DNA from: Lachnoclostridium sp. An76
GTDB taxonomy: Bacteria > Bacillota > Clostridia > Lachnospirales > Lachnospiraceae
DNA: 64,000 nucleotides
Reading direction: 5' to 3'
Assembly (NCBI RefSeq): GCF_002161355.1
Contig: NZ_NFHL01000002.1
Location: 1 to 64,000 of the forward strand
The position numbers and the translations under genes were made by a program. The notes under the pieces are model-generated. The model saw nothing but the letters and a program-made list of their open reading frames with translations, did no database searches and was not told where the DNA came from. Positions 40,959 through 50,425 of the stretch are shown piece by piece. Position 1 is the stretch's first letter. Each line of letters starts with the position of its first letter.

Positions 40959-43900
40959 TTATCGCACCTCCTCATGTTGTTTCGGTTTCTTTTCAGGGCT
41001 ACGGGGTGGCACCGGGCGCTTCAAGCTGTCCAGCACCGAAGGCCGTGCGCTCTTGGCAACCACAGTTTCCGGCTGGGCATGGCCCTTGCCGTCAATGTTC
41101 AGCAGCGTGTCCAGTTCCACCAGACGGGCGGACTTGACTCGCAGATCATCCTCAAAGGGAAACGGCTTTCCGATTTCCTCTTTGGCTGCGGCCTGCTGTT
41201 GGTAAAGGTTGTCCAGCTGGTTTTTCACGGCTTCCAAACGCTGAGGCATTTGAGCCAGTGCATTGTCGATACGGGTGAGGTTTCCGCGCGGGTCTGTGCC
41301 GAGGCTTGCCCGGTGGGTCATCTGGCCTTTCAACAGGAGCGTATATTCCTGTTTCCAAGCGGAAAACTCCACGGACATAGTAAAGCCCCGATAGCTGCCG
41401 ATCTGCACCGGTTCGGAGCCTTTGACCTCCTTACAGGCGTCTAGCAAGGCTGCACCGGCGTTTTCTTTGTCAGTCAGCACATCGCCCCGGATCTCCATTC
41501 CAGCAAAGCCATCCTCCGGGTGAGGATGGGCGGCCAGGGTCTCCAGATCCGCTTCAAAGCCTTTAATAAACCCCTTGTTAGTTTCGATTTCCTGGGGGAA
41601 GTATTTGAGCAACTGATCCTCCAGGCGGTACTGCTTGCTCTGATGGTCAGCTTTCATCAGCTTCAGACGCGCAACCTCCACATCCAAATCCATGCGCTCC
41701 TTGATACGGGGGTCTCCGGCGCACAGGGCCTTGATCTCGGCAAAGGACAGCGCCGTTTCGTCCACATCATCGCAGGAGCGGACCGGGCTTTTGCTGGTCA
41801 TGATTTGCGAAATGAATTTCTGTTTGTTCTCCACCGTCTGCCACAGGTAGGCATCGAAAGTTCCCTCGGTAACATAGCGGTACACATGGACCAGCGGATT
41901 CTGGTTGCCCTGGCGCTCGATACGGCCCTTGCGCTGGGCAAGGTCTCCCGGACGCCACGGACAATCCAGGTCATGGAGCGCCACAAGCCGGTCCTGCACA
42001 TTGGTGCCAGCGCCCATTTTGGAGGTGCTGCCCAGCAGGACGCGCACCTGCCCAGTGCGAACCTTGGAAAACAGTTCTTTCTTCTGCACCTCGGTCTTGG
42101 CTTCGTGGATAAAAGCAATCTGCTCGGCGGGCATTCCCTGGGCGATGAGCTTCTGGCGGATGTCCTCATAGATGGTAAAGGCAGGCTCAGGCTCATCCAA
42201 CGGCACAGCCTGTTCCAGCGCATGAAGTGTGGGATTATCCAGCTGTTTGGCTGCCTTTTTGGAGGGGGCTGCCTGGGGCGTGGAAATGTCGCAGAATACC
42301 AGCTGGGTCAGCTTGTCAGCCTCGCCGTCCCGCCAGATCTGCATGATATTACCCACACACTGATTGACCTTGGTGCCGGGTTCATCCGGCAGCAGCTGGT
42401 TGATGATACGCTGGTCCAGACCCAGCTTGCGGCCATCGCCGGTAATCTTGAGCATATTGTCCTCTGAGGGGTCAACGCTGCCGCTGTGTACCCTGGAGGC
42501 GCGCTCGGAGAGAACCTGCACCATCTCTTTTTGGTGTTCAGTAGGCTGGGCCACGATGTTGTGGTATTCCACCTCCGGGGTGGGCAAGTTCAGCTGATCG
42601 GCGGTTTTGATGTCGGCAACTTCACGGAACAAGTTCATCAGCTCCGGGAGGTTGAAAAACTTGCTGAATCTCGTTCTTGCCCGGTAGCCGGTGCCTTCCG
42701 GTGCCAGCTCCAGCGCCGTGACGGTTTCTCCGAAGCGGCTGGCCCAGCAGTCGAAGTGGGTCATGTTCAGCTCTTGCAGGCGGTCATACTGGAGATACCG
42801 CTGCATGGTGTAAAGTTCGGTCATGCTGTTCGATACGGGGGTGCCAGTGGCGAAAATCACACCACGGTTTCCGGTCAGTTCATCCATATAGCGACACTTT
42901 GCAAACATATCGCTGGACTTTTGGGCATCGCTTGTGGAGAGACCTGCCACATTCCGCATCTTGGTGTATAAAAACAGGTTTTTATAGTTATGCGCCTCAT
43001 CGACGAACAGGCGGTCCACACCCAACTGCTCGAATGTTACCACATCGTCCTTGCGGCTCTCGGCCTGCAATTTCTCCAGCCGGGCTTCCAGGGACTTCTT
43101 GGTGCGTTCCAACTGCTTGACCGTGAAACGCTCACCGCCGCTGTACTTCACCTCGGCAATGCCCTCGGTGATCTCGTCGATCTGCTCCTGAAGGAGCCGT
43201 TCCTGACGCTCTCGGCTGATGGGGATTTTCTCAAACTGGCTGTGTCCCATGATGATGGCGTCATAATCGCCGGTGGCAATGCGGGCGCAGAACTTCTTGC
43301 GGTTGTGGGTCTCAAAGTCCTTTTTGGTGGTGACAAGAATGTTGGCGGAAGGATAGAGCCGCAGAAACTCCGACGCCCATTGTTCGGTCAGATGGTTCGG
43401 CACCACAAAGAGGGATTTCTGACACAAGCCCAGGCGCTTACTCTCCATGGCGGCAGCCACCATTTCAAAGGTTTTGCCAGCGCCTACCTCGTGTGCCAGC
43501 AGCGTATTGCCGCCGTACAGCACATGAGCGATAGCGTTTTTCTGGTGTTCCCGCAAGGTGATGGCCGGGTTCATACCACCGAAAGTAATGTGTCCGCCGT
43601 CGTATTCACGGGGACGGGTGGAGTTCATTTCCTCATTGTACTGGCGGACCAGAGCTTGGCGGCGGTCCGGGTCTTTCCAAATCCAGTCTTTGAAAGCGTC
43701 CCGGATCGCTTGCTGCTTTTGGGCGGCCAGGGTGGTCTCTTTGGCATTCAACACCCGGCGCTCTTTGCCGTCTGCATCCTCTATGGTGTCGTAGATACGG
43801 ACATCCCGCAGGTTCAGGCTGTCCTCCAGAATCTTGTAGGCATTGGCACGGCTGGTTCCGTAGGTGGTATAGGCTGCCACATTGTTCTGGCTTACAGAGC

Positions 43901-46900
43901 TTTTGCCGGTGATCTGCCACTCAGCGGTGAAAGAAGAATAGTTGACCTCGATATTGCGCTGGAGATAAAACGGCGTGTCGAAGGTCTCATACATAAACTG
44001 CTGGATGTACTCTTTGTCGATCCAGGTAGCGCCCAGGCGCACCTCAATCTCCGACGCATCCAGGTCTTTGGGCTGGGCAGCGGTAAGGGCCTCCACATTG
44101 ACTGCAAAGGAAGGGTCCTGCTGTGCGGCCCGCTGTGCCTGACGCAGCTTGCGCCGCACATTGCCGGACAGGTATTCGTCGGCTGTTACATAATGGGGAG
44201 TGCCGTCTTTCTCCAACTGCCCAGGTACACGGAAGATCACGCCTTTTAGCTCGGCGGCCAGTTCGTCGCCGGTCTTGCCGGTCAACTCCGCCATATACGC
44301 CATATCGACAAAGGCTTTTTCGGAAATTGATACGGCCAGAGCTTCACTTGCGGTATCCACAGTGTCCACCGCCTTGTGGGGCTTGATGGTGCGCTTGGTG
44401 AACATATCCGCCTTGCGCTCCAGCTTGCCGTCCTCGTCAATGACTTCCAGCGCGCAGAGCAGATAGTAGCTGGAATCATCAGCAAAGGCCAGCCGGTTCG
44501 CCCGGTCATTGATAAGACCATATTTTGCAGAGAAGCTGTCATAGAGCCGGTTCAGTTCGGCCTGTTTGTCCTGGATGGCGCTGTCCGGTGTGGCGGCGTC
44601 CATTTGCAGATCAATGAGCTGCTGGACACATTCTCGCAGACCCACCAGTCCTTTCACACGGGCTTCGGCGGTGGCATTCAGGTCAGGCCGTACCATACAG
44701 CTGTTTTCACGGTAATACACATCGCCGTCCACAACGGTGTAGGAGTAATTTTTCACATTGGGGTCAGCAGGGATAGAAGTGTCGATGGCTTCGCCCTCGC
44801 CCAGCTCCGGCAGCTCGGCCTCCTGGTAGGTGCCGCGAATGTACTTCACGGCATCATGCAGCTGATCGGCAAGCTCCAGCCCCTCGATGGGGTTCACGGT
44901 GTAGTCCATGCCGTGGGCGGTGCTTTCCGGTTCCTGTCGGCCCAGCACCATTTCCGGGTGGTCCAGGAAATAGCGGTTGATGGCAAAGCCGTCCTCGGTC
45001 TGCCCGGTCTGCGTCCACTCCGGCACGATGTCCAACGGACGGTCACGCTTTTGCAGGAAGATGATGTCCGAAACGACCTCGGCACCTGCGTTCTTTTTGA
45101 AAGCGTCATTGGGCAGACGGATGGCCCCCAGCAGTTCGGCGCGCTGAGCAAGATACCGGCGCACGGTGGAATCCTTGGCGTCCATCGTGTAGCGGCTGGT
45201 GACAAAGGCCACCACGCCACCGGGACGAACCTGATCCAGAGCCTTGGCGAAAAAGTAGTTGTGAATGCTGAAATTCAGCTTGTCATAGGCTTTATCCCGA
45301 ACCTGATACTGGCCAAACGGTACATTACCCACCGCCAGATCGTAGAAATCCCGCCTGTCGGTGGTCTCAAACCCTGCCACGGTGATGTCGGCCTTGGGGT
45401 AGAGCTGCTGGGCAATACGCCCGCTGATGGAATCCAGCTCCACGCCGTAAAGACGGCTGTTTCGCATTTCCTCCGGCAGCATACCGAAGAAATTGCCTAC
45501 ACCACAGGACGGCTCCAGGATGTTGCCGGTCTCAAATCCCATGCGGCCCACAGCCTCGTAAATCGCTTTGATGACCGTAGGGCTGGTGTAGTGCGCGTTG
45601 AGGGTGGAACCTCTGGCAGCAGCGTATTCCTCCGGGGTCAGCAGTTCCTTCAGCTGGGCATATTCCTTGCTCCAGCTTTCCTTGTCGGGGTCAAAGGCAT
45701 CGGCAAGGCCGCCCCAGCCCACATACCGAGAAAGGATTTTCTGCTGTTCCGGCGTTGCCTGCTCGGTGGTTTCCTCCAGGTATTTCAGCAGCTTGATTGC
45801 CTCGACATTGGCCTGGAACTTAGCCTTGGGGCCGCCTTCGCCCAGGTGATCGTCAGTGATACGGAAATTCTCGGCGGTGCGACGCAGATTGGCCTTGTAT
45901 TCCTCATAAGAGGCTTCCTCGGCAGCTTTGACATTGGGGAAGGTCTGCCACTCGCCGTTTACCTGAATGGAAACGGGGTGTTCGTCCAGTACCTCATCCA
46001 GAGTCTTTTCCGGCTCGACAGCAGGCGTGGGCGGCTCCGGCTCATTGGTTCGCAGGGTCTGAACAACCACATCATAGGGCAGATTGTTCTTATCGCCCGG
46101 ATAGACAGCCACAGTCTCGGCTTGGAAGGCCGGGGTTTCGGCAGCCGGTTCGGGGCGTTCCTGCTCAAAACCGTCCAACTGACGGGCATACATCCCGCGC
46201 AGCAAAGGCGCAACCTCGCTCCACTGGAAGAACAGCATGGCCAGACGCTTTTCATCTGCATCCAGCACTTCCAGCTCGATACCTTCCGGCATCGTGCGGT
46301 AATCGGCGGTCTCGCCGGTCTCCAGCTCCATCGTTTCCACGATGTTGGGATAGGCCCGGCTCAGCCACAAGGCTACCTCCTGGTTACTCTTGCCGTTGCG
46401 AAGAAGCTCGGAAAGCTCCGCCTTGTCCGCCTCACCAATCAGGCCATGGGCCAGCACATCCCGAAGGTCCTGGTCCACCGTATCCAGATTTGCAGGCAGG
46501 AATTCGGTATAGAAGTCGTTGCGGTTATCCTCCCGCAAAAGCTGCTCAAACCGTTCCCGGCTCTCAGCCCGGTAGATGGGATAGCTCATGCCGGTGGGCA
46601 GCAGCTGCACCGTGTCATCCCGCAGCTCTGTGATCTGATGGGGCCGGTCATCCAGATAGACAATATCACCCACATTGTAAGGAGGAACCGCTGGATCGTA
46701 GGAGGTTCGCTCCCGGAGTGTGCCACGAGCCGCAGCGTATTCCTCATCTGAAACCAGAACACGCAAATTATGGGGAGAAGGCTGTTCCGGCTCATCTGCC
46801 GGGACGCTCTCTCTGGATATGGCCTCCACATCCGCCATAACACGCTGGATGAATGGGTCATTATCCAGTTTTTCCTCATCCACCAGTTCACCATTCACAA

Positions 46901-49900
46901 TGCCGCGCTCGGCCAAAGCCTCCCGAATGGCGATGGGGTCGATGTTGTCGAACCGGTCCTGTTCCGCTTCGGTGTAGAACCGGTCCTCCTTGATAAGCTG
47001 AGCGATCCGGCGCTGTACCTTGGGCCAGGGCAGCACCGTTCCTTCGGGGCTTTCCGGGCGAACCGAAAACGGGGTTTTGCCATCGCCGCCGTCAAACTCA
47101 TGGGCCAGCCATGCAGCGGTATCTTTTTCCCGCCCATGTTTCTCCATGTAACGGACAACGGCGTGTTTACTTTCGATTTTGCCGTTCCAGTCCTGGATAG
47201 CCTTGTCGATGTCATTGTCCGTGAGAGGGTGCAGCAGCTCATGGAGCTTGGGATAGGTCTCGTCGATGATTTCTCGATGAAGGCGCTGGCGGAACTCCGG
47301 TGTGTCGGAATAGAGGCGGAGCAGCTCCATGTTGCCAGATCCCAGGACAGCACGGCGAATAGCGGCATTGCCCTCGATCACGGCGTTCTCATGGTCACTG
47401 TGACCGCAGGCATTGCGATATGGCACATCTTCCATAACAGCGGCAAGTACAATGGGCTTGTATTGCTCATGCAGTTCTCGAATCGTAGGGGCTGCGGCTG
47501 CTTCGGTCTCCTGAAATACTCTGGTCCCGTCTGCGCCAAACTCCGCTTCCTGGGCATTGATGTGCTGTTCCGCCTCATGGTCGATAGAGGGCATGGAATA
47601 CTCCTGCCGCTCCCTGCCGCCCTTCGGGACAGCGGAAATGGTCACATCATGCTTATCCCGCAGCTGTTCCACAACCTGCTCCAGCCGGTTTGCCGGAAAG
47701 CCGCACATTTCCACACGGCCACCGCCGGGGATAGCGCGGGTCGTGAGATTGAGGTCCAGTTCCGCAGCAGCAGTTTTGGCGTCCTCACCGTACAGCTCAA
47801 AAAAATCCCCCATTTGGTAGAGGATTATATCATCCGGGTGGCGCTCCTTGACGCCGTTGTATTCCCACACAGCCGGGTCCGGCTGCTGGGCTTGCAGGGC
47901 ATCTTCTTCCGCCAGGGCCTTTTCTGCCTGGATTTTGTCATACTCCGCCTGTTCCTGTTCTGTGAGATAGCGTCCCTTCTGGATCAGGTCGGTAATCCGT
48001 TTGGCGACTTTCTCCCAGGTGAAATGCACATCCGGGCAGCCGTCTTTTTTGTAGTGCAGACCTTTTCCGTCGTGGCTTTCATCGCTTTTCATTGCACCGG
48101 ACAGGGCATGGGAGTGACCGCCAATACCATACTTATGTTTGAGAAAATCCACCTTTTCCTTATCCGTATGGGGTTCCTGGAAAAAGGTGAAAACTCGGCC
48201 CTTACCGCCCTCAAATCCGCTGCCTCTGGTCATGGCGGCGTCGATCTCGTCCTCAGAGATAAACTGCTTGACCGAAGGTACTTCCGTCAACTGAGAGGTA
48301 AAGGTGGTGCGAGGCAAGGACAGATCTTGCAGGTTCTCCCAAATTTCTTTGGGTTTATGGTAGTGGAAGCGCAGCAAATCCCGATCCTGCTGGTAGGCCG
48401 TCCAGAAGGCAGCATATTCTTCCGCAAGGTTCTGGCGAAACTCCGGGCTTTTCAGCTGTTCGGTGAGCCATGCAGATTCCTCCGGGAAACCGCGCCCCGG
48501 ATTGTTGGAAAGGATGGGCAGATACCCAGCTTCTCTGGCTTCCTCGCTGAAATCGTGGTACAGATTCCAGAACTTTTCCGCGAGGAGGGAGCGTTCATAG
48601 CCCGCAGCCTCAGCCAGCTCCACATTGGTGGCAAACTGGCCGTCCTGCAAAAGCTGGCCGATACGCTCAGCGGCACTCTCCCAGGAAATGACCTGGGCGG
48701 ACTTATCGTAACGGGCAGTTTTGCCGTGGGAAAGATGGATTCCATCCTCGGCATACCATGCAGTGATGCTGCCAATCCCGTTGCCGCCATGGTACAGGGT
48801 TTTCAGGGTGTCTGCGATCTCGGTGGTGGACTTCTGCTCCTCAAAGGCCGCGACAATGCGCTCTCTCTGGCGATAGGTGTTGCCGCCCAGCCGCAGCACA
48901 TGGTCGATGTCAGCCTGGGCAAAAGAAAAAGCAGAGGATGTTTTCACATTCTCTGCTTCATCTATGATTCTGATTTGTTCTGCTTCGGAGAGGAAGAAAC
49001 TCAGCTGTGAATAAGCTCCGCCATCAGAATCTCCTCGGCCTGTGCTTTGCAGGTGTTCATCAGGCCCACCCAGCGCATCGGGTCGCTGGCTTTCAGCTGC
49101 TCCGTCGCGCCCGCGTCTTTCGCCAGCTGGGGCATCATCTGCTCCAGACGGCTCTGCGCTGTCTCGTCGATCTCGATGAGGTGCGGGTACAGCTTCTCGG
49201 TCAGCAGCAGCTGATTGTAAATCAGGGGCCGGTGTTCCTTCAGGTACGCTTTCCGCATCCTGCCGTACTTGCCCAGGGGCTTCTCCGGCTGTTCGGTCAG
49301 CTTCAGGTCGGGAATCTGATAATCTCCGTTCATCGTGTAAGTCAGGCTGTTCTCCATGTGTAACGCTCCTTTCCGCGAGTTGCTCGCGCTCATAGATCTG
49401 GATGGTGACGCCGATCTGCCGCAAAACCTGCTGGTTAATCTGGCTGACCGCCGCGCCCAACGCCCCAACCGTGGCCGGGGTATTGAAATCGAAAATCGGC
49501 ATGAAGTCCTCATGCTGGAAATATTGTTCCGTATCCAGCCCACAGCGAGACATCAGGGCATAGGCGATACTGACGGTGGCGGCGGACTTAAATTGGACTT
49601 CGATGTTGTAATCATCGTACTCCGCCAGGAACGAACCGTCAACGATATAGCGGAAATCTCTCTGATGATCGTCCCAATACTCACTCGCCAGCTTTCCGGC
49701 TACATCCGTGAGCTGCTGGGCGAGATTGTCACCGGCAACGCCGTAGTTTTGCTCCAGCATGGCCGACACAGGCCCAATGTGCTGTTCTTCCAGCTGCCAC
49801 AACCAGGGTGTACGGGAATGTTCACGGGTGCCGGTATCGGAAATATCGAACACATAGCGCAGGCGAAGCTTGTCGCCGGAATCGTCCACCAGGGCAATAC

Positions 49901-50129
49901 CCTTGGAGCCACGGCGCACATACCGTCCCATTTTTTCATTCCACAGGTCATACTCGGCGCAGGCGGTGGCATCCGGGCGCTGGGCGTAAATCATCATTTG
50001 CTCGTGGAATGGGTATTTATAAAGGCGGGCGGCGGTGGTGAGAAAAGCCGTCCACTCCTTCCAGCTGCCTACAAGCTGGGTCGATACCTGTTCGGCCATC
50101 TGCCGGTAAAATTCAGCTTTGGATGGCAT
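40959..50129 (-). CDS. Giant methylase/helicase polyprotein of the conjugative element
   Basis: A 3056-residue protein. Order: ArdC-like N-terminal domain (YKYPFHEQMMIYAQRPDATA, residues about 30-80); an Arg/Asp/Gly-rich linker at about 260-380 that is the out-of-frame reading of tnpV; repeated LPD-type modules; a MutS domain I-like segment near 780 (DIILYQMGDFFELYGEDAKT); an N6-methylase core near 1535 (NILEPSCGVGNFFGMLP, with NVPF in place of NPPY); and a SNF2-type helicase from about 2200 (HEVGAGKTFEMV, VDEAHNYKN, FATGTPVSNS, QRKGRIERQGNQ). Such proteins are thought to protect or process the transferred strand. The start at 50129 follows GGGAGG. It is followed by the DUF3849 gene. Confidence 0.9.
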   Translation of the reverse strand: MPSKAEFYRQMAEQVSTQLVGSWKEWTAFLTTAARLYKYPFHEQMMIYAQRPDATACAEYDLWNEKMGRYVRRGSKGIALVDDSGDKLRLRYVFDISDTGTREHSRTPWLWQLEEQHIGPVSAMLEQNYGVAGDNLAQQLTDVAGKLASEYWDDHQRDFRYIVDGSFLAEYDDYNIEVQFKSAATVSIAYALMSRCGLDTEQYFQHEDFMPIFDFNTPATVGALGAAVSQINQQVLRQIGVTIQIYEREQLAERSVTHGEQPDLHDERRLSDSRPEADRTAGEAPGQVRQDAESVPEGTPAPDLQSAAADREAVPAPHRDRRDSAEPSGADDAPAGERRGRDGAAESQRPDALGGPDEHLQSTGRGDSDGGAYSQLSFFLSEAEQIRIIDEAENVKTSSAFSFAQADIDHVLRLGGNTYRQRERIVAAFEEQKSTTEIADTLKTLYHGGNGIGSITAWYAEDGIHLSHGKTARYDKSAQVISWESAAERIGQLLQDGQFATNVELAEAAGYERSLLAEKFWNLYHDFSEEAREAGYLPILSNNPGRGFPEESAWLTEQLKSPEFRQNLAEEYAAFWTAYQQDRDLLRFHYHKPKEIWENLQDLSLPRTTFTSQLTEVPSVKQFISEDEIDAAMTRGSGFEGGKGRVFTFFQEPHTDKEKVDFLKHKYGIGGHSHALSGAMKSDESHDGKGLHYKKDGCPDVHFTWEKVAKRITDLIQKGRYLTEQEQAEYDKIQAEKALAEEDALQAQQPDPAVWEYNGVKERHPDDIILYQMGDFFELYGEDAKTAAAELDLNLTTRAIPGGGRVEMCGFPANRLEQVVEQLRDKHDVTISAVPKGGRERQEYSMPSIDHEAEQHINAQEAEFGADGTRVFQETEAAAAPTIRELHEQYKPIVLAAVMEDVPYRNACGHSDHENAVIEGNAAIRRAVLGSGNMELLRLYSDTPEFRQRLHREIIDETYPKLHELLHPLTDNDIDKAIQDWNGKIESKHAVVRYMEKHGREKDTAAWLAHEFDGGDGKTPFSVRPESPEGTVLPWPKVQRRIAQLIKEDRFYTEAEQDRFDNIDPIAIREALAERGIVNGELVDEEKLDNDPFIQRVMADVEAISRESVPADEPEQPSPHNLRVLVSDEEYAAARGTLRERTSYDPAVPPYNVGDIVYLDDRPHQITELRDDTVQLLPTGMSYPIYRAESRERFEQLLREDNRNDFYTEFLPANLDTVDQDLRDVLAHGLIGEADKAELSELLRNGKSNQEVALWLSRAYPNIVETMELETGETADYRTMPEGIELEVLDADEKRLAMLFFQWSEVAPLLRGMYARQLDGFEQERPEPAAETPAFQAETVAVYPGDKNNLPYDVVVQTLRTNEPEPPTPAVEPEKTLDEVLDEHPVSIQVNGEWQTFPNVKAAEEASYEEYKANLRRTAENFRITDDHLGEGGPKAKFQANVEAIKLLKYLEETTEQATPEQQKILSRYVGWGGLADAFDPDKESWSKEYAQLKELLTPEEYAAARGSTLNAHYTSPTVIKAIYEAVGRMGFETGNILEPSCGVGNFFGMLPEEMRNSRLYGVELDSISGRIAQQLYPKADITVAGFETTDRRDFYDLAVGNVPFGQYQVRDKAYDKLNFSIHNYFFAKALDQVRPGGVVAFVTSRYTMDAKDSTVRRYLAQRAELLGAIRLPNDAFKKNAGAEVVSDIIFLQKRDRPLDIVPEWTQTGQTEDGFAINRYFLDHPEMVLGRQEPESTAHGMDYTVNPIEGLELADQLHDAVKYIRGTYQEAELPELGEGEAIDTSIPADPNVKNYSYTVVDGDVYYRENSCMVRPDLNATAEARVKGLVGLRECVQQLIDLQMDAATPDSAIQDKQAELNRLYDSFSAKYGLINDRANRLAFADDSSYYLLCALEVIDEDGKLERKADMFTKRTIKPHKAVDTVDTASEALAVSISEKAFVDMAYMAELTGKTGDELAAELKGVIFRVPGQLEKDGTPHYVTADEYLSGNVRRKLRQAQRAAQQDPSFAVNVEALTAAQPKDLDASEIEVRLGATWIDKEYIQQFMYETFDTPFYLQRNIEVNYSSFTAEWQITGKSSVSQNNVAAYTTYGTSRANAYKILEDSLNLRDVRIYDTIEDADGKERRVLNAKETTLAAQKQQAIRDAFKDWIWKDPDRRQALVRQYNEEMNSTRPREYDGGHITFGGMNPAITLREHQKNAIAHVLYGGNTLLAHEVGAGKTFEMVAAAMESKRLGLCQKSLFVVPNHLTEQWASEFLRLYPSANILVTTKKDFETHNRKKFCARIATGDYDAIIMGHSQFEKIPISRERQERLLQEQIDEITEGIAEVKYSGGERFTVKQLERTKKSLEARLEKLQAESRKDDVVTFEQLGVDRLFVDEAHNYKNLFLYTKMRNVAGLSTSDAQKSSDMFAKCRYMDELTGNRGVIFATGTPVSNSMTELYTMQRYLQYDRLQELNMTHFDCWASRFGETVTALELAPEGTGYRARTRFSKFFNLPELMNLFREVADIKTADQLNLPTPEVEYHNIVAQPTEHQKEMVQVLSERASRVHSGSVDPSEDNMLKITGDGRKLGLDQRIINQLLPDEPGTKVNQCVGNIMQIWRDGEADKLTQLVFCDISTPQAAPSKKAAKQLDNPTLHALEQAVPLDEPEPAFTIYEDIRQKLIAQGMPAEQIAFIHEAKTEVQKKELFSKVRTGQVRVLLGSTSKMGAGTNVQDRLVALHDLDCPWRPGDLAQRKGRIERQGNQNPLVHVYRYVTEGTFDAYLWQTVENKQKFISQIMTSKSPVRSCDDVDETALSFAEIKALCAGDPRIKERMDLDVEVARLKLMKADHQSKQYRLEDQLLKYFPQEIETNKGFIKGFEADLETLAAHPHPEDGFAGMEIRGDVLTDKENAGAALLDACKEVKGSEPVQIGSYRGFTMSVEFSAWKQEYTLLLKGQMTHRASLGTDPRGNLTRIDNALAQMPQRLEAVKNQLDNLYQQQAAAKEEIGKPFPFEDDLRVKSARLVELDTLLNIDGKGHAQPETVVAKSARPSVLDSLKRPVPPRSPEKKPKQHEEVR
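49001..49357 (-). CDS. tnpV: TnpV-family protein nested in another frame
   Basis: A 118-residue protein wholly inside the giant gene, shifted by one nucleotide. It reads KLTEQPEKPLGKYGRMRKAY, then RPLIYNQLLLTEKLYPHLIE, LEQMMPQLAKDAGATEQLKA and AQAEEILMAELIHS, the TnpV pattern known from transposons. The ATG at 49357 has its own Shine-Dalgarno (AAAGGAG, 9 nt). The overlapping stretch of the large protein is low-complexity, so the constraint seems to be on tnpV. The role of TnpV is not settled. Confidence 0.85.
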   Translation of the reverse strand: MENSLTYTMNGDYQIPDLKLTEQPEKPLGKYGRMRKAYLKEHRPLIYNQLLLTEKLYPHLIEIDETAQSRLEQMMPQLAKDAGATEQLKASDPMRWVGLMNTCKAQAEEILMAELIHS

Positions 50130-50161
50130 GGTTTTCTGTCCTCCCTTCATGTTGAATAGAA

Positions 50162-50188
50162 ATGGGACGGCATATCAGGCCGTCCCAT
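50162..50188 (-). other. Hairpin between TTRAP and the giant gene
   Basis: ATGGGACGGC and GCCGTCCCAT around a 7-nt loop, a 10-bp stem in the 58-nt intergenic gap. There is no T-run, so it is more likely an mRNA processing or stability element than a terminator. Confidence 0.5.
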
Positions 50189-50208
50189 CAGGTCTTTATG
50201 TGTGTTTT

Positions 50209-50424
50209 TTACTCGTCGAAATCTGGGCACAGCTCCAGTTCGGCAAACTCGGTGTCGTTCATAGCTTGGAGTTTACCCAGGGCGCTGTCCGTCAGTTCCC
50301 GCAGCTCGGCTTCCTCCGGCGAAAGCTCACCGCGCATCTCCGTCAGAGCGTCGATCAGCCCGGTGCGGCTGCCGGTGTTGTAGATGCAAAGAAGGTTCGT
50401 TTCCTCAAAGGTGAAGTTGTTCAT
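50209..50424 (-). CDS. Transposon-transfer assisting protein (TTRAP-like)
   Basis: A 71-residue acidic protein, MNNFTFEETNLLCIYNTGSR, later MRGELSPEEAELRELTDSAL and AELELCPDFDE. It matches the short 'transposon-transfer assisting' family found at this position in CTn/Tn1549-type elements. Exact role unknown. Confidence 0.8.
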   Translation of the reverse strand: MNNFTFEETNLLCIYNTGSRTGLIDALTEMRGELSPEEAELRELTDSALGKLQAMNDTEFAELELCPDFDE

Positions 50425-50425
50425 A

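Noticed and set aside
44376..46751. Long plus-strand open frames (up to ~790 codons) opposite the giant methylase/helicase gene, also at 46770-49010, 50384-53041 and 59446-61926
   Set aside because: They lie opposite well-supported domains, have no ribosome-binding sites and no recognisable motifs. GC-rich codon bias on the minus strand explains the open antisense frames.
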